Counted from the first letter of the stretch, positions 1 to 8,541 are shown. The stretch: DNA of 64,000 nt from Streptococcus mitis (GCF_000722685.1 NZ_JPFV01000012.1:62001-126000); one strand, 5' to 3'. Notes: generated by a model from the sequence alone, not told the origin. Translations and numbers: made by a program.

Positions 1-162
1 TTATTTGAAGGACGCACGCTCGAGCAAAAGAAAGCTCTTGCTAAGGAAGTAACAGAAGCTGTTGTTCGTAACACTGGAGCCCCTCAATCTGCTGTCCATG
101 TCATCATCAACGACATGCCAGAAGGAACTTATTTCCCACAAGGGGAAATGCGCACCAAATAA
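1..162 (+). CDS. 4-oxalocrotonate tautomerase family protein, 3' end only
   Basis: The window opens inside this gene. Frame 1 reads 53 codons to a TAA at 160-162, giving the C-terminal part of a small tautomerase (residues such as FEGRTLEQKKALAKEV and the ending GEMRTK). Family members are about 60 residues, with a catalytic N-terminal proline after Met removal; that proline lies outside the window, so only the first few residues are missing. The physiological substrate in streptococci is unknown. It is followed by a terminator-like hairpin, so it is probably transcribed separately from mnmE. The family call is good; the function remains generic. Confidence 0.85.
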   Translation, partial: LFEGRTLEQKKALAKEVTEAVVRNTGAPQSAVHVIINDMPEGTYFPQGEMRTK

Positions 163-164
163 AC

Positions 165-196
165 TAGCTTAAGCAGAATTGCTTAGGCTTTTTCAA
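165..196 (+). terminator. Rho-independent terminator after the tautomerase gene
   Basis: AGCTTAAGCA and TGCTTAGGCT form a 10-bp stem with one wobble pair around a GAAT loop, followed by a T5 run. It lies directly after the tautomerase stop codon. Confidence 0.7.
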
Positions 197-213
197 TCTC
201 CAAGTAGCATCCA

Positions 214-242
214 TTGAAGAAATAGTTCAAATTTGTTACAAT
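214..242 (+). promoter_or_regulatory. Promoter for mnmE
   Basis: TTGAAG (214-219) and TACAAT (237-242) are separated by 17 bp, about 58 bp upstream of the chosen mnmE start. Called by pattern only. Confidence 0.5.
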
Positions 243-300
243 TTGAAAGGATACTTGGAAAAATTTCCAAAAAAAGAGCTATTAATTAAAGGAAATATTA

Positions 301-1673
301 TGATTACACGTGAATTTGATACCATCGCTGCTATCTCTACTCCACTAGGTGAAGGGGCTATTGGTATTGTCCGCCTGAGCGGAACAGAAAGTTTTGCTAT
401 TGCGCAAAAGATTTTTAAAGGGAAAGACTTGAGTCAGGTTGCTAGCCATACCCTTAACTACGGTCACATCGTTGACCCTCAGACAGGAAAAGTCATGGAC
501 GAGGTTATGATTGGAGCTATGAAGTCTCCAAAAACCTTCACTCGTGAGGATATTATCGAGATTAACACCCACGGTGGGATTGCAGTCACTAATGAAATAT
601 TACAACTAGCGATTCGTGAAGGGGCTCGCATGGCAGAGCCTGGTGAATTTACCAAACGTGCCTTCCTAAATGGACGTGTGGACTTGACACAGGCTGAGGC
701 TGTAATGGACATCATCCGCGCCAAGACAGACAAGGCCATGAACATTGCGGTCAAACAACTTGATGGTTCCCTTTCTGATCTTATCAATAATACCCGTCAA
801 GAAATCCTCAATACTCTTGCCCAAGTCGAGGTTAATATTGACTATCCTGAGTATGACGATGTTGAGGAAGCCACTACTGCTGTTGTCCGAGAGAAGACTA
901 GGGAGTTTGAGCAATTGCTAACCAATCTCCTTAGGACAGCCCGCCGCGGTAAAATCCTTCGTGAAGGAATTTCCACTGCCATCATCGGCCGCCCCAACGT
1001 TGGGAAATCTAGCCTCCTCAACAACCTCTTGCGTGAGGACAAGGCTATCGTCACAGATATTGCTGGTACGACACGTGATGTCATTGAAGAATACGTCAAC
1101 ATCAACGGTGTCCCACTCAAACTGATTGATACAGCTGGTATTCGTGAAACGGATGATATTGTGGAGCAAATCGGTGTTGAGCGTTCAAAAAAAGCCCTCA
1201 AGGAAGCTGACTTGGTTCTACTGGTGCTAAATGCCAGTGAACCACTAACCGCCCAAGACAGACAACTTCTTGAGATTAGCCAAGATACAAACCGTATTAT
1301 TCTTCTTAACAAAACCGACCTGCCTGAAGCGATTGAAACTTCGGAACTACCTGAAGACGTTATTCGTATTTCAGTTCTTAAAAACCAAAATATCGAAAAG
1401 ATTGAAGAGAGAATCAACAACCTCTTCTTTGAAAATGCTGGTTTGGTTGAACAAGATGCTACTTACTTGTCAAATGCTCGTCACATTTCCTTGATTGAGA
1501 AGGCTGTTGAAAGCCTACAAGCTGTTAATGAAGGTCTTGAACTGGGAATGCCAGTTGACTTGCTTCAAGTTGACTTGACCCGCACTTGGGAAATTCTCGG
1601 TGAAATCACTGGAGATGCTGCTCCAGATGAACTCATTACCCAGCTCTTTAGCCAATTCTGTTTAGGAAAATAA
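301..1673 (+). CDS. mnmE: tRNA uridine-5-carboxymethylaminomethyl(34) synthesis GTPase MnmE
   Basis: With MnmG, MnmE installs the 5-carboxymethylaminomethyl group on the wobble uridine of certain tRNAs, using GTP hydrolysis and a folate-bound one-carbon unit. The sequence shows the N-terminal folate-binding domain ([20 protein letters not shown]), a helical region, an inserted G domain with P-loop [12 protein letters not shown] and NKTD motifs, and the C-terminal FCLGK whose cysteine is typical of the family. At 457 residues it is full length. I chose ATG 301, preceded by AAAGGA and matching the conserved start; the frame stays open to TTG 243, but that extension is not family-like. It is monocistronic, ending in a hairpin shared with convergent dapA. 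Confidence 0.97.
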
Positions 1674-1715
1674 GAAAAATCCATGATCGTTCTTGCGGTC
1701 ATGGATTTTATTGTC
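1674..1715. terminator. Bidirectional terminator between mnmE and dapA
   Basis: AAAATCCATGATCG (1676-1689) pairs with CGGTCATGGATTTT (1696-1709) with a short loop. A-rich and T-rich flanks allow it to act on both converging genes. Confidence 0.8.
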
Positions 1716-1719
1716 TTTA

Positions 1720-2655
1720 TTAGTAATCTGGTCTTAAGACCCCTGTTACAGTTGCCTTAGTTGCTTCGTAGTCGCCATCTACGACAACCTTGATAATACG
1801 TTTGGCATCTTCTTCTGGTGCTGGAACAAGAGGTAGACGAGTTGGGCCAGCTTCAAATCCCATATAGTTAAGAACTGCCTTAACTGGAGCAGGACTTGGA
1901 TAAGAGAAGAGGGCATTAACCTTAGGAATGAATTTACGCTGAATAGCTGCAGCTTTCTTCATGTCGCTTTCTGCAATTGCAGTAAACATTTCGTGCATCT
2001 CATCCCCATTTGTATGAGAGGCAACAGAAATAACCCCGTCAGCACCAAGGTTCATGGCATGGAAAGCATCTCCATCCTCACCAGTATAGACCAAGAACTC
2101 TTCTGGTTTATGCTCAATCAAGTAAGCCATATTAGCCAAGCTAGTACATTCTTTGACACCAATAATATTTGGATGGTCAGCCAAACGAAGCATAGTTTCG
2201 GGAGTTAATTCGACAACCACACGACCTGGAATGTTATAGATAATAATTGGTAGGTCAGAAGCATCTGCAATGGCTTTAAAATGCTGATACATTCCTTCTT
2301 GAGAAGGCTTGTTGTAGTAAGGCACAATAGCAAGCCCAGCAGCAAAACCACCAAACTCTGCTACTTCTTTGACAAACTCAATCGAGTCACGCGTATCATT
2401 GGTACCTACACCCGCAATCAAAGGAACGCGTCCATTGACAATCTTTTGTACAGCTGCAAACAATTCCAACTCCTCATCGTGGGTCAAAGTTGGACTCTCA
2501 GCAGTGGTCCCTGCAAGAAGAATTCCATCTGTATGATGGGTCAATAAATGCTCAATCAAGGCTGGAATGGCATCAAAGTTGATGGAACCATCCTCGTGGA
2601 AGGGAGTAATAAAGGCTGTGATGATTTTACACTCTTTTAAATCTTGATAAGACAT
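1720..2655 (-). CDS. dapA: 4-hydroxy-tetrahydrodipicolinate synthase
   Basis: DapA condenses pyruvate with aspartate semialdehyde, the first committed step of the diaminopimelate/lysine pathway needed for peptidoglycan. It is a 311-residue TIM barrel. The Schiff-base lysine is in GVKECTS (about K168), the catalytic tyrosine precedes NIPGR (about Y140), and the TT pair is in [16 protein letters not shown] ribosome-binding site precedes ATG 2655. It lies 55 bp downstream of asd, which makes its substrate, on the same strand, so the two probably form an operon. Its 3' end converges on mnmE. Confidence 0.97.
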   Translation of the reverse strand: MSYQDLKECKIITAFITPFHEDGSINFDAIPALIEHLLTHHTDGILLAGTTAESPTLTHDEELELFAAVQKIVNGRVPLIAGVGTNDTRDSIEFVKEVAEFGGFAAGLAIVPYYNKPSQEGMYQHFKAIADASDLPIIIYNIPGRVVVELTPETMLRLADHPNIIGVKECTSLANMAYLIEHKPEEFLVYTGEDGDAFHAMNLGADGVISVASHTNGDEMHEMFTAIAESDMKKAAAIQRKFIPKVNALFSYPSPAPVKAVLNYMGFEAGPTRLPLVPAPEEDAKRIIKVVVDGDYEATKATVTGVLRPDY

Positions 2656-2710
2656 GAAAACACCTCTCTATTTCAAAGAAGGAGTTCATCTGAACTCCTA
2701 AACGATATGA

Positions 2711-3787
2711 CTATTTTAATTCAAATTTCAATTCAGCTGTTGGACGAACCAAGCCACGTTCATGAAGAGTTTCTGCAATCTGAACTGAGTTCCAAGCAGC
2801 ACCTTTGAGAAGGTTATCTGAAACAACCCACATGTGAATTCCTTTTTCTGCATCCAAGTCTTTACGGATACGACCAACAAAGGTATCACGTGAACCAACT
2901 GCATTGATGGCTTGCGGATAGATTTGATGAGCTACATCATCTTCGAGAACAGCACCTGGGAAGGCTGCGATAGCTGCTTTTACTTCTTCGATTGGAGCCA
3001 CTTCTTTTGTTTCGATATAAACTGACTCAGAGTGAGCTGACAAGACTGGAATACGCACACATGTTGCAGATACTGCAATGCTGTCATCTTCCATGATTTT
3101 CTTAGTTTCCTTAGTCATCTTCATCTCTTCGTAAGTGTAATCATTGTCAGTGAAGACATCGATTTGTGGAAGAGCGTTAAAGGCGATAGGATAGTGTTTC
3201 TTGTCACCACCTGAAGGCAAGATTTCAGCATGTAAATCACGTGGTTTCACTCCATCGTTCAAGACTTCACGAAGTTCACGTTGTGTCTCAAGAATTGCTC
3301 CCATACCAGCACCTGAAACTGCTTGGTAAGTTGAAACAATGATACGGTCCAATCCCCATTTTTGGCGAACTGGCTCAAGAGCTACCATCATTTGGATTGT
3401 TGAACAGTTAGGGCAGGCAATAATACCGTTGTGAGCATCAAGTGCGTGAGCATTGACCTCTGGTACAACCAAAGGAACATCTGGATTTTGACGGAAGTAG
3501 GATGTATTATCTACTACTACCGCTCCAGCTTTAACTGCGTATGGTGCATATTTAGCTGATGTAGAACCACCTGCTGAAAAGAGAGCAATATCAACTCCTT
3601 CAAAAGCTGTTTCAGTCGTTTCTTCAATCGTAATATCTTGGTCTTTAAATTTCAAAGTCTTGCCTGCTGAACGTGCAGAAGCAAGTAAACGAATTTTATC
3701 GATTGGAAGTGTTGATTCTTCCAACATTTTTATCATCTGAGCTCCGACAGCACCTGTCGCGCCGACTACAGCAACTGTATATCCCAT
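2711..3787 (-). CDS. asd: Aspartate-semialdehyde dehydrogenase
   Basis: Asd reduces L-4-aspartyl phosphate to aspartate semialdehyde with NADPH, feeding lysine/diaminopimelate, threonine and methionine synthesis. The 358-residue protein has an N-terminal dinucleotide-binding motif (GATGAVG, residues 9-15) and the active-site cysteine in CPNCST (about C128). Downstream dapA uses its product. Upstream lie its own consensus-like promoter, a CodY-box-like palindrome and the terminator-bounded asd RNA, suggesting layered control. Length and motifs are normal for the family. Confidence 0.97.
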   Translation of the reverse strand: MGYTVAVVGATGAVGAQMIKMLEESTLPIDKIRLLASARSAGKTLKFKDQDITIEETTETAFEGVDIALFSAGGSTSAKYAPYAVKAGAVVVDNTSYFRQNPDVPLVVPEVNAHALDAHNGIIACPNCSTIQMMVALEPVRQKWGLDRIIVSTYQAVSGAGMGAILETQRELREVLNDGVKPRDLHAEILPSGGDKKHYPIAFNALPQIDVFTDNDYTYEEMKMTKETKKIMEDDSIAVSATCVRIPVLSAHSESVYIETKEVAPIEEVKAAIAAFPGAVLEDDVAHQIYPQAINAVGSRDTFVGRIRKDLDAEKGIHMWVVSDNLLKGAAWNSVQIAETLHERGLVRPTAELKFELK

Positions 3788-3803
3788 AAATAACCTCTTT
3801 CGG

Positions 3804-3818
3804 AATTTTCTAAAAATT
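3804..3818. promoter_or_regulatory. Candidate CodY box upstream of asd
   Basis: AATTTTCTAAAAATT differs at one position from the CodY consensus AATTTTCWGAAAATT. It lies between the asd -10 box and the asd start codon, where bound repressor could block transcription. CodY control of amino-acid genes is known in streptococci; this site is inferred from sequence alone. Confidence 0.45.
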
Positions 3819-3832
3819 TCTATAATAGATGT

Positions 3833-3860
3833 ATTATACTACTTTTTCCATGAATTGCAA
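3833..3860 (-). promoter_or_regulatory. Promoter for asd-dapA
   Basis: On the minus strand TTGCAA (3855-3860) and a perfect TATAAT (3833-3838) are 16 bp apart, about 45 bp before the asd start. It lies downstream of the asd RNA terminator, so asd need not depend on read-through from that RNA. Confidence 0.6.
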
Positions 3861-3884
3861 AGCTTTTTCATCATTTTTTGGAAA

Positions 3885-4028
3885 ATAAAAATCCCCAGTC
3901 GCTAGACCAGGGACTAAGAGGCATCTTCATGTGATGAGCAGGTTCACACAACTCATCAAGGTCCGCTCCTGCGTTATGACCTCCTTATGCTCAATAGTAG
4001 TCCGAAGACAACCTATCGACTCATCGCA
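3885..4028 (-). ncRNA. asd RNA motif, roughly 144-nt small RNA
   Basis: The segment upstream of asd carries its own strong promoter and ends in a 9-bp GC-rich hairpin (AGTCCCTGGTC / GACTGGGGA arms, TAGC loop) followed by T5, at about 3891-3915. Its position upstream of asd in a streptococcus, size and layout match the described asd RNA motif of lactic acid bacteria, for which a small transcript was detected in S. pyogenes. I assign it by context and architecture, not by covariance search. A lysine riboswitch was considered, but the expected core motifs are absent. Confidence 0.7.
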
Positions 4029-4034
4029 TCTACT

Positions 4035-4063
4035 ATTCTACTAAAGAGAATGACTTTTGTCAA
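4035..4063 (-). promoter_or_regulatory. Promoter of the asd RNA
   Basis: Minus-strand TTGACA (4058-4063) and TAGAAT (4035-4040) are separated by exactly 17 bp. Transcription would start near 4028. Confidence 0.75.
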
Positions 4064-4134
4064 CAGACGAAACTCTTTAGTTTCATTTACACAGATGAAT
4101 AGAAATATCTTTGAAACATTTGATGCAGACATAA

Positions 4135-4163
4135 CAAAAACCCTTGTAAATCAAGGGCTTTTC
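4135..4163 (-). terminator. Terminator after tRNA-Thr
   Basis: On the minus strand AGCCCTTG and CAAGGGTT form a stem around ATTTA and are followed by T5, just downstream of the tRNA 3' end. Confidence 0.75.
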
Positions 4164-4174
4164 TGTCTATTTAA

Positions 4175-4247
4175 TGCTAATTGCCGGGATTGAACCGGCG
4201 ACCTCATCCTTACCATGGATGCGCTCTGCCAACTGAGCTAAATCAGC
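4175..4247 (-). tRNA. tRNA-Thr (anticodon GGT)
   Basis: The 73-nt minus-strand sequence folds as a cloverleaf. Acceptor arms are GCTGATT and AATTAGC with discriminator A, the D-arm has TAGCTCAGTTGGCAGAGC, the anticodon stem CATCC/GGATG encloses ATGGTAA (anticodon GGT, complement of 4212-4214), and the T-arm contains GGTTCAATCC. CCA is not encoded. A terminator follows directly. Confidence 0.95.
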
Positions 4248-4347
4248 TTACTTGAAAAGTATACTATAATCAGAAAATCCTGTCAAGTTTTCCTTAAAAA
4301 TTTTCCATAAGAAAAAGCCAGGTAAGAGCTACCTAGCTTATCTAATT

Positions 4348-4857
4348 CTATTTGCTTAAATCGATTCGACGACCAATTTTACCGATAATAATCGCTCCAA
4401 TAATCAATGAGGCGAATTCACCGATACCTGTTGTGAACCAAGTAAGGAAAAATGGTAATTGCGCTACGATATTCAACTCTGCAGCGATAGTAAACATAGA
4501 AATTGAAAAGAGGATTGAAAAAAAGAAATGATCTTTTCGAATTAATCCATTAAAGAGGTAATCTTTGCTGTATTTTGCAAAAAGCCAAACACCTAGACTG
4601 AGGAATACCAAGGTTGATCCACCACCAACAAAGACATCTAGCAGTCCGAAGCTAAAGAAATTAGCAATCATACAACCGATGGTAACTCCGATGATGTACT
4701 TAGGATTGTAAAAAGCCATAAAGTTCATCATTTCTGAAATACGGAACTGATAAGCACCATAGCTGATGGCATTTAGAGGCGGTGTGACAGTCAAAACGAC
4801 ATAGATAGCAGCGACGATTGCGATATCTGCAACATCACGAATAGTTAATTTTTTCAT
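4348..4857 (-). CDS. queT: QueT-family queuosine precursor transporter (ECF S component)
   Basis: A 169-residue, very hydrophobic protein with five to six membrane segments, recognisable as the QueT family (RDVADIAIVAAIYVVLTVTPPLNAISYGAYQFRISE split across its first helices). It is thought to bind preQ1 or a related queuine precursor at the membrane and to work with the shared ECF energising module. I place the start at ATG 4857 after AAAGGAG. The frame extends upstream to 4917, but that extension is the riboswitch itself. The preQ1-II riboswitch immediately upstream fixes both regulation and likely substrate. Confidence 0.92.
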   Translation of the reverse strand: MKKLTIRDVADIAIVAAIYVVLTVTPPLNAISYGAYQFRISEMMNFMAFYNPKYIIGVTIGCMIANFFSFGLLDVFVGGGSTLVFLSLGVWLFAKYSKDYLFNGLIRKDHFFFSILFSISMFTIAAELNIVAQLPFFLTWFTTGIGEFASLIIGAIIIGKIGRRIDLSK

Positions 4858-4860
4858 CTT

Positions 4861-4918
4861 TTCTCCTTTAGCGGTTGCCCGCGTGTAATATGCTTGGTGA
4901 AAGAAGCTAAGCACCAAG
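4861..4918 (-). promoter_or_regulatory. preQ1-II riboswitch controlling queT
   Basis: The minus-strand leader begins CTTGGTGCTTAGCTTC, pairs CTTGGTG with CACCAAG, continues through AGCATATTACACGCGG and ends over the AAAGGAG ribosome-binding site. This is the streptococcal preQ1-II (COG4708) architecture: ligand binding closes a pseudoknot that hides the Shine-Dalgarno, so control is translational. The match to the known pneumococcal riboswitch is almost letter for letter from memory. Confidence 0.92.
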
Positions 4919-4940
4919 GGTTGCTTTATTCAACCTTACT

Positions 4941-4949
4941 AGTATAGCA
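4941..4949 (-). promoter_or_regulatory. Extended -10 promoter for the queT riboswitch transcript
   Basis: Minus-strand TGCTATACT is an extended -10 element (TG-n-TATACT). A start near 4935 would include the complete preQ1-II aptamer. No good -35 box is visible. Confidence 0.5.
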
Positions 4950-4964
4950 CAATAGCCTGCTTTA

Positions 4965-4973
4965 TGCTATACT
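4965..4973 (+). promoter_or_regulatory. Extended -10 promoter abutting the GtrA-family gene
   Basis: TGCTATACT ends at 4973, only 6 bp before the ATG at 4980, so transcription should begin at or next to the initiation codon. There is no room for a Shine-Dalgarno sequence. This implies a leaderless mRNA unless another promoter lies further upstream. Confidence 0.5.
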
Positions 4974-4979
4974 TAAACC

Positions 4980-5411
4980 ATGAAAATTCCTATTCAAAAA
5001 TTTTTTAACAATGAAATTTTATCCTATCTCTTTTTTGGCCTTGCAACAACTCTAGTTTCGATTCTCTCACGACTAGTCATTTATCAACTAAGTCATCAGG
5101 AACTCCTTGCTACTGCTCTAGCAAATATTATTGGTATCCTCTTTGCCTTTATCACAAATGATACAATCGTGTTTAAACAAGCAAGGAAGAATCGACTTAT
5201 CCGTTTAGTGAAATTTTTTCTTGCCCGCCTTTCTACTTTTCTGTTAGACTTGTTTTTAACTTTTCTCTTTGTAACCCAATTTCCTCACATCATAGGACAA
5301 TTCGTAAATGAAAGTCTTGACAAAATCAATGCAATCGAAACAGTTCTTGCACAAATATCAATAATTATTCTTAATTATATTCTAAGTAAGCTATATGTTT
5401 TTAAAAAATAA
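4980..5411 (+). CDS. GtrA-family membrane protein
   Basis: A 143-residue protein with four predicted membrane helices typical of GtrA-like proteins: SYLFFGLATTLVSILSRLVIY near the N-terminus, then a second hydrophobic segment ending FAFITNDTIVF, and two more toward the C-terminus, which ends in the family-like YILSKLYVFKK. GtrA relatives are linked to flipping or handling of lipid-linked sugars for cell-surface glycan modification; the substrate here is unknown. The promoter -10 lies so close that the message is probably leaderless. It is divergent from queT and followed by an independent mscL promoter. Confidence 0.8.
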   Translation: MKIPIQKFFNNEILSYLFFGLATTLVSILSRLVIYQLSHQELLATALANIIGILFAFITNDTIVFKQARKNRLIRLVKFFLARLSTFLLDLFLTFLFVTQFPHIIGQFVNESLDKINAIETVLAQISIIILNYILSKLYVFKK

Positions 5412-5429
5412 AAATTTTGAGCATATATC

Positions 5430-5458
5430 TTGCAAGCTCTTCTTAATTAATATATAAT
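5430..5458 (+). promoter_or_regulatory. Promoter for mscL
   Basis: TTGCAA (5430-5435) and TATAAT (5453-5458) are 17 bp apart, about 35 bp before the mscL start. Confidence 0.7.
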
Positions 5459-5492
5459 TAAGAGTAAAAATTTTTTGAAAGGGAAAATGAAA

Positions 5493-5876
5493 ATGTTAAA
5501 AGATCTTAAAGCATTTTTGCTTCGTGGTAATGTTGTTGACCTTGCTGTCGGTGTGATCATTGCCTCTGCTTTTGGTGCTATCGTTACTTCATTTGTTAAT
5601 GATATCATCACTCCACTCCTATTGAACCCAGCCTTGAAAGCTGCGAAAGTACAAAACATCGCTGAGCTTGCATGGAATGGTGTTACATATGGTAAATTCT
5701 TGAGTGCTATTATCAACTTCCTTGTTGTAGGTACTGTTCTCTTCTTCGTTATTAAAGCTATGGAAAAAGCTCAAAGCCTTACTAAAAAAGAAGAAGTTGT
5801 TGAAGAGGAAGCACCAGCTGCACCAACTGAATTGGAAGTACTTCAAGAAATCAAAGCCCTTCTTGAGAAAAAATAA
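5493..5876 (+). CDS. mscL: Large-conductance mechanosensitive channel
   Basis: MscL opens under membrane tension to release solutes during hypo-osmotic shock. The 127-residue product begins MLKDLKAFLLRGNVVDLAVG with the conserved amphipathic N-terminus and first pore helix, has a second helix (SAIINFLVVGTVLFFVIKA), and ends in a charged C-terminal bundle (ELEVLQEIKALLEKK). ATG 5493 sits 9 nt after AAAGGG and matches the conserved start. ATG 5487 and TTG 5475 are in frame but give non-family N-termini. It is monocistronic and converges on hemH. Confidence 0.95.
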   Translation: MLKDLKAFLLRGNVVDLAVGVIIASAFGAIVTSFVNDIITPLLLNPALKAAKVQNIAELAWNGVTYGKFLSAIINFLVVGTVLFFVIKAMEKAQSLTKKEEVVEEEAPAAPTELEVLQEIKALLEKK

Positions 5877-5882
5877 GCGATT

Positions 5883-5915
5883 AAAAGGATCTAGCGCAAA
5901 GCTAAATCCTTTTTC
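5883..5915. terminator. Bidirectional terminator between mscL and hemH
   Basis: AAAAGGATCTAGC and GCTAAATCCTTTT form a stem with one bulge around GCAAA, with A and T tracts on either side. It sits between two convergent genes. Confidence 0.75.
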
Positions 5916-5916
5916 T

Positions 5917-7011
5917 TTACTCTTTCGGCAACTTACCTGCTTTCTCTAGCATTTTCTTGATCAAATAAGGCATCTTAACATTTTCACGACCTTTTTTCTC
6001 AATCAGTTTTTTCACAAATTCTGGCATTTGTAAATCTTGAGATTCGGCCAAAATGTTTTTCGTCTCGTCTGAAGGAACTAATTCATCAAAGGTTTCTTCT
6101 TCTGGGAGAAATTCCTTAAATTCTTTGTCCTCATTAGCTCTGACGGTATTAACCAAGGCATCAATCAAACGAGAATCTGTATTTGGCATTGGTGGACGAT
6201 GGTAGTTTACACCAAATTCCTGACATAAGTCATAACATTCCACATCATTGTCAAACAAGACTTCAATATGCTCGCTAATGAAGCTGATAGGAACAAAAAT
6301 ATAATGGTCTGGATGTTCTTTCTGTTCTCTGAGATACTCTAAAACATCTGGCTTAATCCATGGAATCCCGATATCACTTTCACTCTGCCAAGTGTTAGTA
6401 TATTGCTCTGAACTCAAGCCTAGTTTTTCAGCGACTAGCTTGCTATTTTCAAAAATTTGGTCGATATAGGGGTCACCAAAATCCAAGGCAAAAATAGGTA
6501 CACTATGGGCTGAAAAGATGACTTTAAAGCTATCTTGCTTCACTTCATCTTTTAAAATCTTAGCAATTTCATCTGCCCAATAGTTTAGCAAGGCCTCTTC
6601 TTGATACCAGTCCTTAATGACCAAAAATTGAATTTGCTTGCTTTCTAAAAATTTCTCATAACCCATGACAGAGTAAAAAGAATAATGAGGCTCCAAAATC
6701 AAACAAATACATTGCTCGATTCCGTCTGCTTCCATCTGACTAATCACATCTGGAATAAAAGGACTGGAAAATTTATTGGCAAAATAGACACTATATTCAT
6801 TTCCTAGCCTAGCTTCTACTAAGGCAACCTCTTCACGGGTAATTCTTTGCAGAGGCGTACCTCCAATAAGTACATAATTATCATAGAGTGTTTGAATCTC
6901 GTGGTCTTGAGGTCTCACTCCACGACGAATATTTGTGAAAAAATCAGCTACACCTTCAAAGGTAATCTCTTCTGGCGAACCGAATGTCATCATTAAAATT
7001 GCTTTTTTCAT
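5917..7011 (-). CDS. hemH: Ferrochelatase (orphan HemH/CpfC type)
   Basis: A 364-residue ferrochelatase-family protein, which inserts iron into a porphyrin (in Gram-positives usually coproporphyrin III). It has [12 protein letters not shown] at the N-terminus, the catalytic histidine motif FSAHSVP, and the C-terminal-half [14 protein letters not shown] with a conserved glutamate. The start ATG 7011 follows GGAAG. Streptococci of this group generally lack the rest of haem biosynthesis, and no other haem gene is in the window, so the in vivo direction and substrate are uncertain. The C-terminus is longer than in minimal ferrochelatases and rich in charged residues. Confidence 0.88.
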   Translation of the reverse strand: MKKAILMMTFGSPEEITFEGVADFFTNIRRGVRPQDHEIQTLYDNYVLIGGTPLQRITREEVALVEARLGNEYSVYFANKFSSPFIPDVISQMEADGIEQCICLILEPHYSFYSVMGYEKFLESKQIQFLVIKDWYQEEALLNYWADEIAKILKDEVKQDSFKVIFSAHSVPIFALDFGDPYIDQIFENSKLVAEKLGLSSEQYTNTWQSESDIGIPWIKPDVLEYLREQKEHPDHYIFVPISFISEHIEVLFDNDVECYDLCQEFGVNYHRPPMPNTDSRLIDALVNTVRANEDKEFKEFLPEEETFDELVPSDETKNILAESQDLQMPEFVKKLIEKKGRENVKMPYLIKKMLEKAGKLPKE

Positions 7012-7106
7012 AACTGCTTCCTTGTGATATTTTTATCAAGTTTATTTTAACATTTATCCATTAATAAGTAAACGCCAACATAGTGAATTTCCCGAACTTC
7101 TGTCTT

Positions 7107-7135
7107 TTGTTTTTCTTTTCTTTCTATGATACAAT
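7107..7135 (+). promoter_or_regulatory. Promoter for pepT
   Basis: TTGTTT (7107-7112) and TACAAT (7130-7135, preceded by TGA as an extended -10) have a 17-bp spacer. The pepT ATG lies 29 bp further on with an AAGGAG site. Confidence 0.6.
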
Positions 7136-7164
7136 GGAAAAAATGAATTCAAAAGGAGTTTTTT

Positions 7165-8385
7165 ATGACTTATCCCAATCTCTTGGACCGCTTCTTAACC
7201 TACGTTAAGGTCAATACGCGCTCTGATGAACACTCTACTACTACTCCAAGTACACAGAGTCAGGTTGACTTCGCAACCAATGTCCTGATCCCTGAAATGA
7301 AACGTGTTGGATTACAAAATGTTTATTATCTACCAAATGGTTTTGCAATTGGTACCTTGCCAGCCAATGATCCATCTTTAACACGTAAAATTGGCTTCAT
7401 CTCCCACATGGATACTGCTGATTTTAATGCCGAAGGAATCAATCCTCAGGTGATTGAGAACTATGATGGGGGTGTGATTGAACTAGGGAATTCTGGTTTT
7501 AAACTGGATCCAGCTGACTTCAAGAGTCTTGAGAAATATCCAGGACAAACGCTTATCACAACAGATGGAACAACCTTGCTAGGTGCTGATGACAAGTCAG
7601 GGATTGCTGAAATTATGACTGCTATTGAATATCTAACTGCTCACCCTGAAATCAAACACTGTGAGATTCGTGTTGGTTTTGGTCCAGATGAAGAAATCGG
7701 TGTTGGTGCTAATAAATTTGATGCAGAAGATTTTGATGTTGATTTTGCCTACACAGTTGATGGTGGCCCACTAGGTGAACTTCAGTACGAGACCTTTTCA
7801 GCAGCGGGTGCTGAATTGCATTTCCAAGGACGCAATGTCCACCCTGGTACTGCCAAAGGGCAAATGGTCAACGCCCTTCAGCTAGCAATTGATTTTCATA
7901 ATCAACTTCCAGAGAATGACCGACCTGAGTTAACAGAAGGTTACCAAGGCTTCTACCATCTAATGGATGTGACAGGTAGTGTCGAAGAGGCGCGTGCAAG
8001 CTACATCATTCGTGATTTTGAAAAAGATGCCTTTGAAGCGCGTAAAGCAGCTATGCAGTCTATCACTGATAAGATGAATCAAGAACTTGGTAGCGACCGT
8101 GTCACTCTCAACTTGACAGACCAGTACTACAATATGAAAGAAGTCATTGAAAAAGATATGACTCCAATTACCATTGCTAAGGCCGTTATGGAAGATTTAG
8201 GTATCACGCCTATTATTGAACCAATTCGCGGCGGGACAGACGGCTCTAAAATTTCCTTTATGGGAATCCCAACTCCAAATATCTTTGCTGGTGGCGAAAA
8301 CATGCATGGACGTTTTGAATATGTTAGCCTTCAGACTATGGAACGTGCAATTGATACCATCATTGGTATCGTAGCTTATAAATAA
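7165..8385 (+). CDS. pepT: Peptidase T (tripeptide aminopeptidase)
   Basis: PepT is a cytoplasmic dizinc M20 aminopeptidase that releases N-terminal residues from tripeptides, recycling imported peptides in these auxotrophic bacteria. Metal-site motifs are visible in order: [39 protein letters not shown] and the C-terminal [13 protein letters not shown]. At 406 residues it is normal length. ATG 7165 has a strong AAAAGGAG site. A strong hairpin terminator follows. The neighbouring genes are unrelated, and the accessory surface-protein block begins right after it. Confidence 0.96.
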   Translation: MTYPNLLDRFLTYVKVNTRSDEHSTTTPSTQSQVDFATNVLIPEMKRVGLQNVYYLPNGFAIGTLPANDPSLTRKIGFISHMDTADFNAEGINPQVIENYDGGVIELGNSGFKLDPADFKSLEKYPGQTLITTDGTTLLGADDKSGIAEIMTAIEYLTAHPEIKHCEIRVGFGPDEEIGVGANKFDAEDFDVDFAYTVDGGPLGELQYETFSAAGAELHFQGRNVHPGTAKGQMVNALQLAIDFHNQLPENDRPELTEGYQGFYHLMDVTGSVEEARASYIIRDFEKDAFEARKAAMQSITDKMNQELGSDRVTLNLTDQYYNMKEVIEKDMTPITIAKAVMEDLGITPIIEPIRGGTDGSKISFMGIPTPNIFAGGENMHGRFEYVSLQTMERAIDTIIGIVAYK

Positions 8386-8392
8386 TTGATAA

Positions 8393-8434
8393 AAAACCGA
8401 GCATATCCAACTACGGAAATGCTCGGTTTTAGTA
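8393..8434 (+). terminator. Terminator after pepT
   Basis: AAAACCGAGCAT (8393-8404) and ATGCTCGGTTTT (8419-8430) form a perfect 12-bp stem ending in T4. Confidence 0.85.
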
Positions 8435-8439
8435 TTTTA

Positions 8440-8541
8440 TACTCTTCGAAAATCTCTTCAAATCATGTCAACATTGCCTTGCTGTACTCAAGTACAGCCT
8501 GCGGCTAGTTTCCTAGTTTGCTCTTTGATTTTCATTAAGTA
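8440..8541. repeat. RUP-like interspersed repeat, copy 1
   Basis: A 102-bp element runs from TACTCTTCGAAAATCTC to GATTTTCATTAAGTA, with related inverted ends and TA boundaries. It matches from memory the RUP family of pneumococci and relatives, thought to be mobilised by IS630-type transposases. A second 102-bp copy in the same orientation lies at 18912-19013. Together they bracket the two surface-enzyme genes. The stretch from here to 8698 contains nothing else I recognise. Confidence 0.7.

Noticed and set aside
243..300. Upstream extension of MnmE from TTG 243
   Set aside because: ATG 301 has a good AAAGGA site and gives the conserved N-terminus; the extension overlaps the leader directly after the -10 box.
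3885..4028. Lysine riboswitch or T-box upstream of asd
   Set aside because: The lysine-riboswitch core and the T-box TGGNACCGCG-type motif are absent. The unit has its own promoter and terminator and fits the asd RNA motif.
3987..4193. 68-residue plus-strand reading frame
   Set aside because: It crosses the antisense of the asd RNA promoter and the tRNA-Thr gene and has no ribosome-binding site or recognisable product.
4858..4917. N-terminal extension of queT
   Set aside because: These bases form the preQ1-II riboswitch and ribosome-binding site.
8440..8541. BOX element
   Set aside because: The ends and the 102-bp size fit RUP-like elements better; no boxA-boxB-boxC structure is seen.
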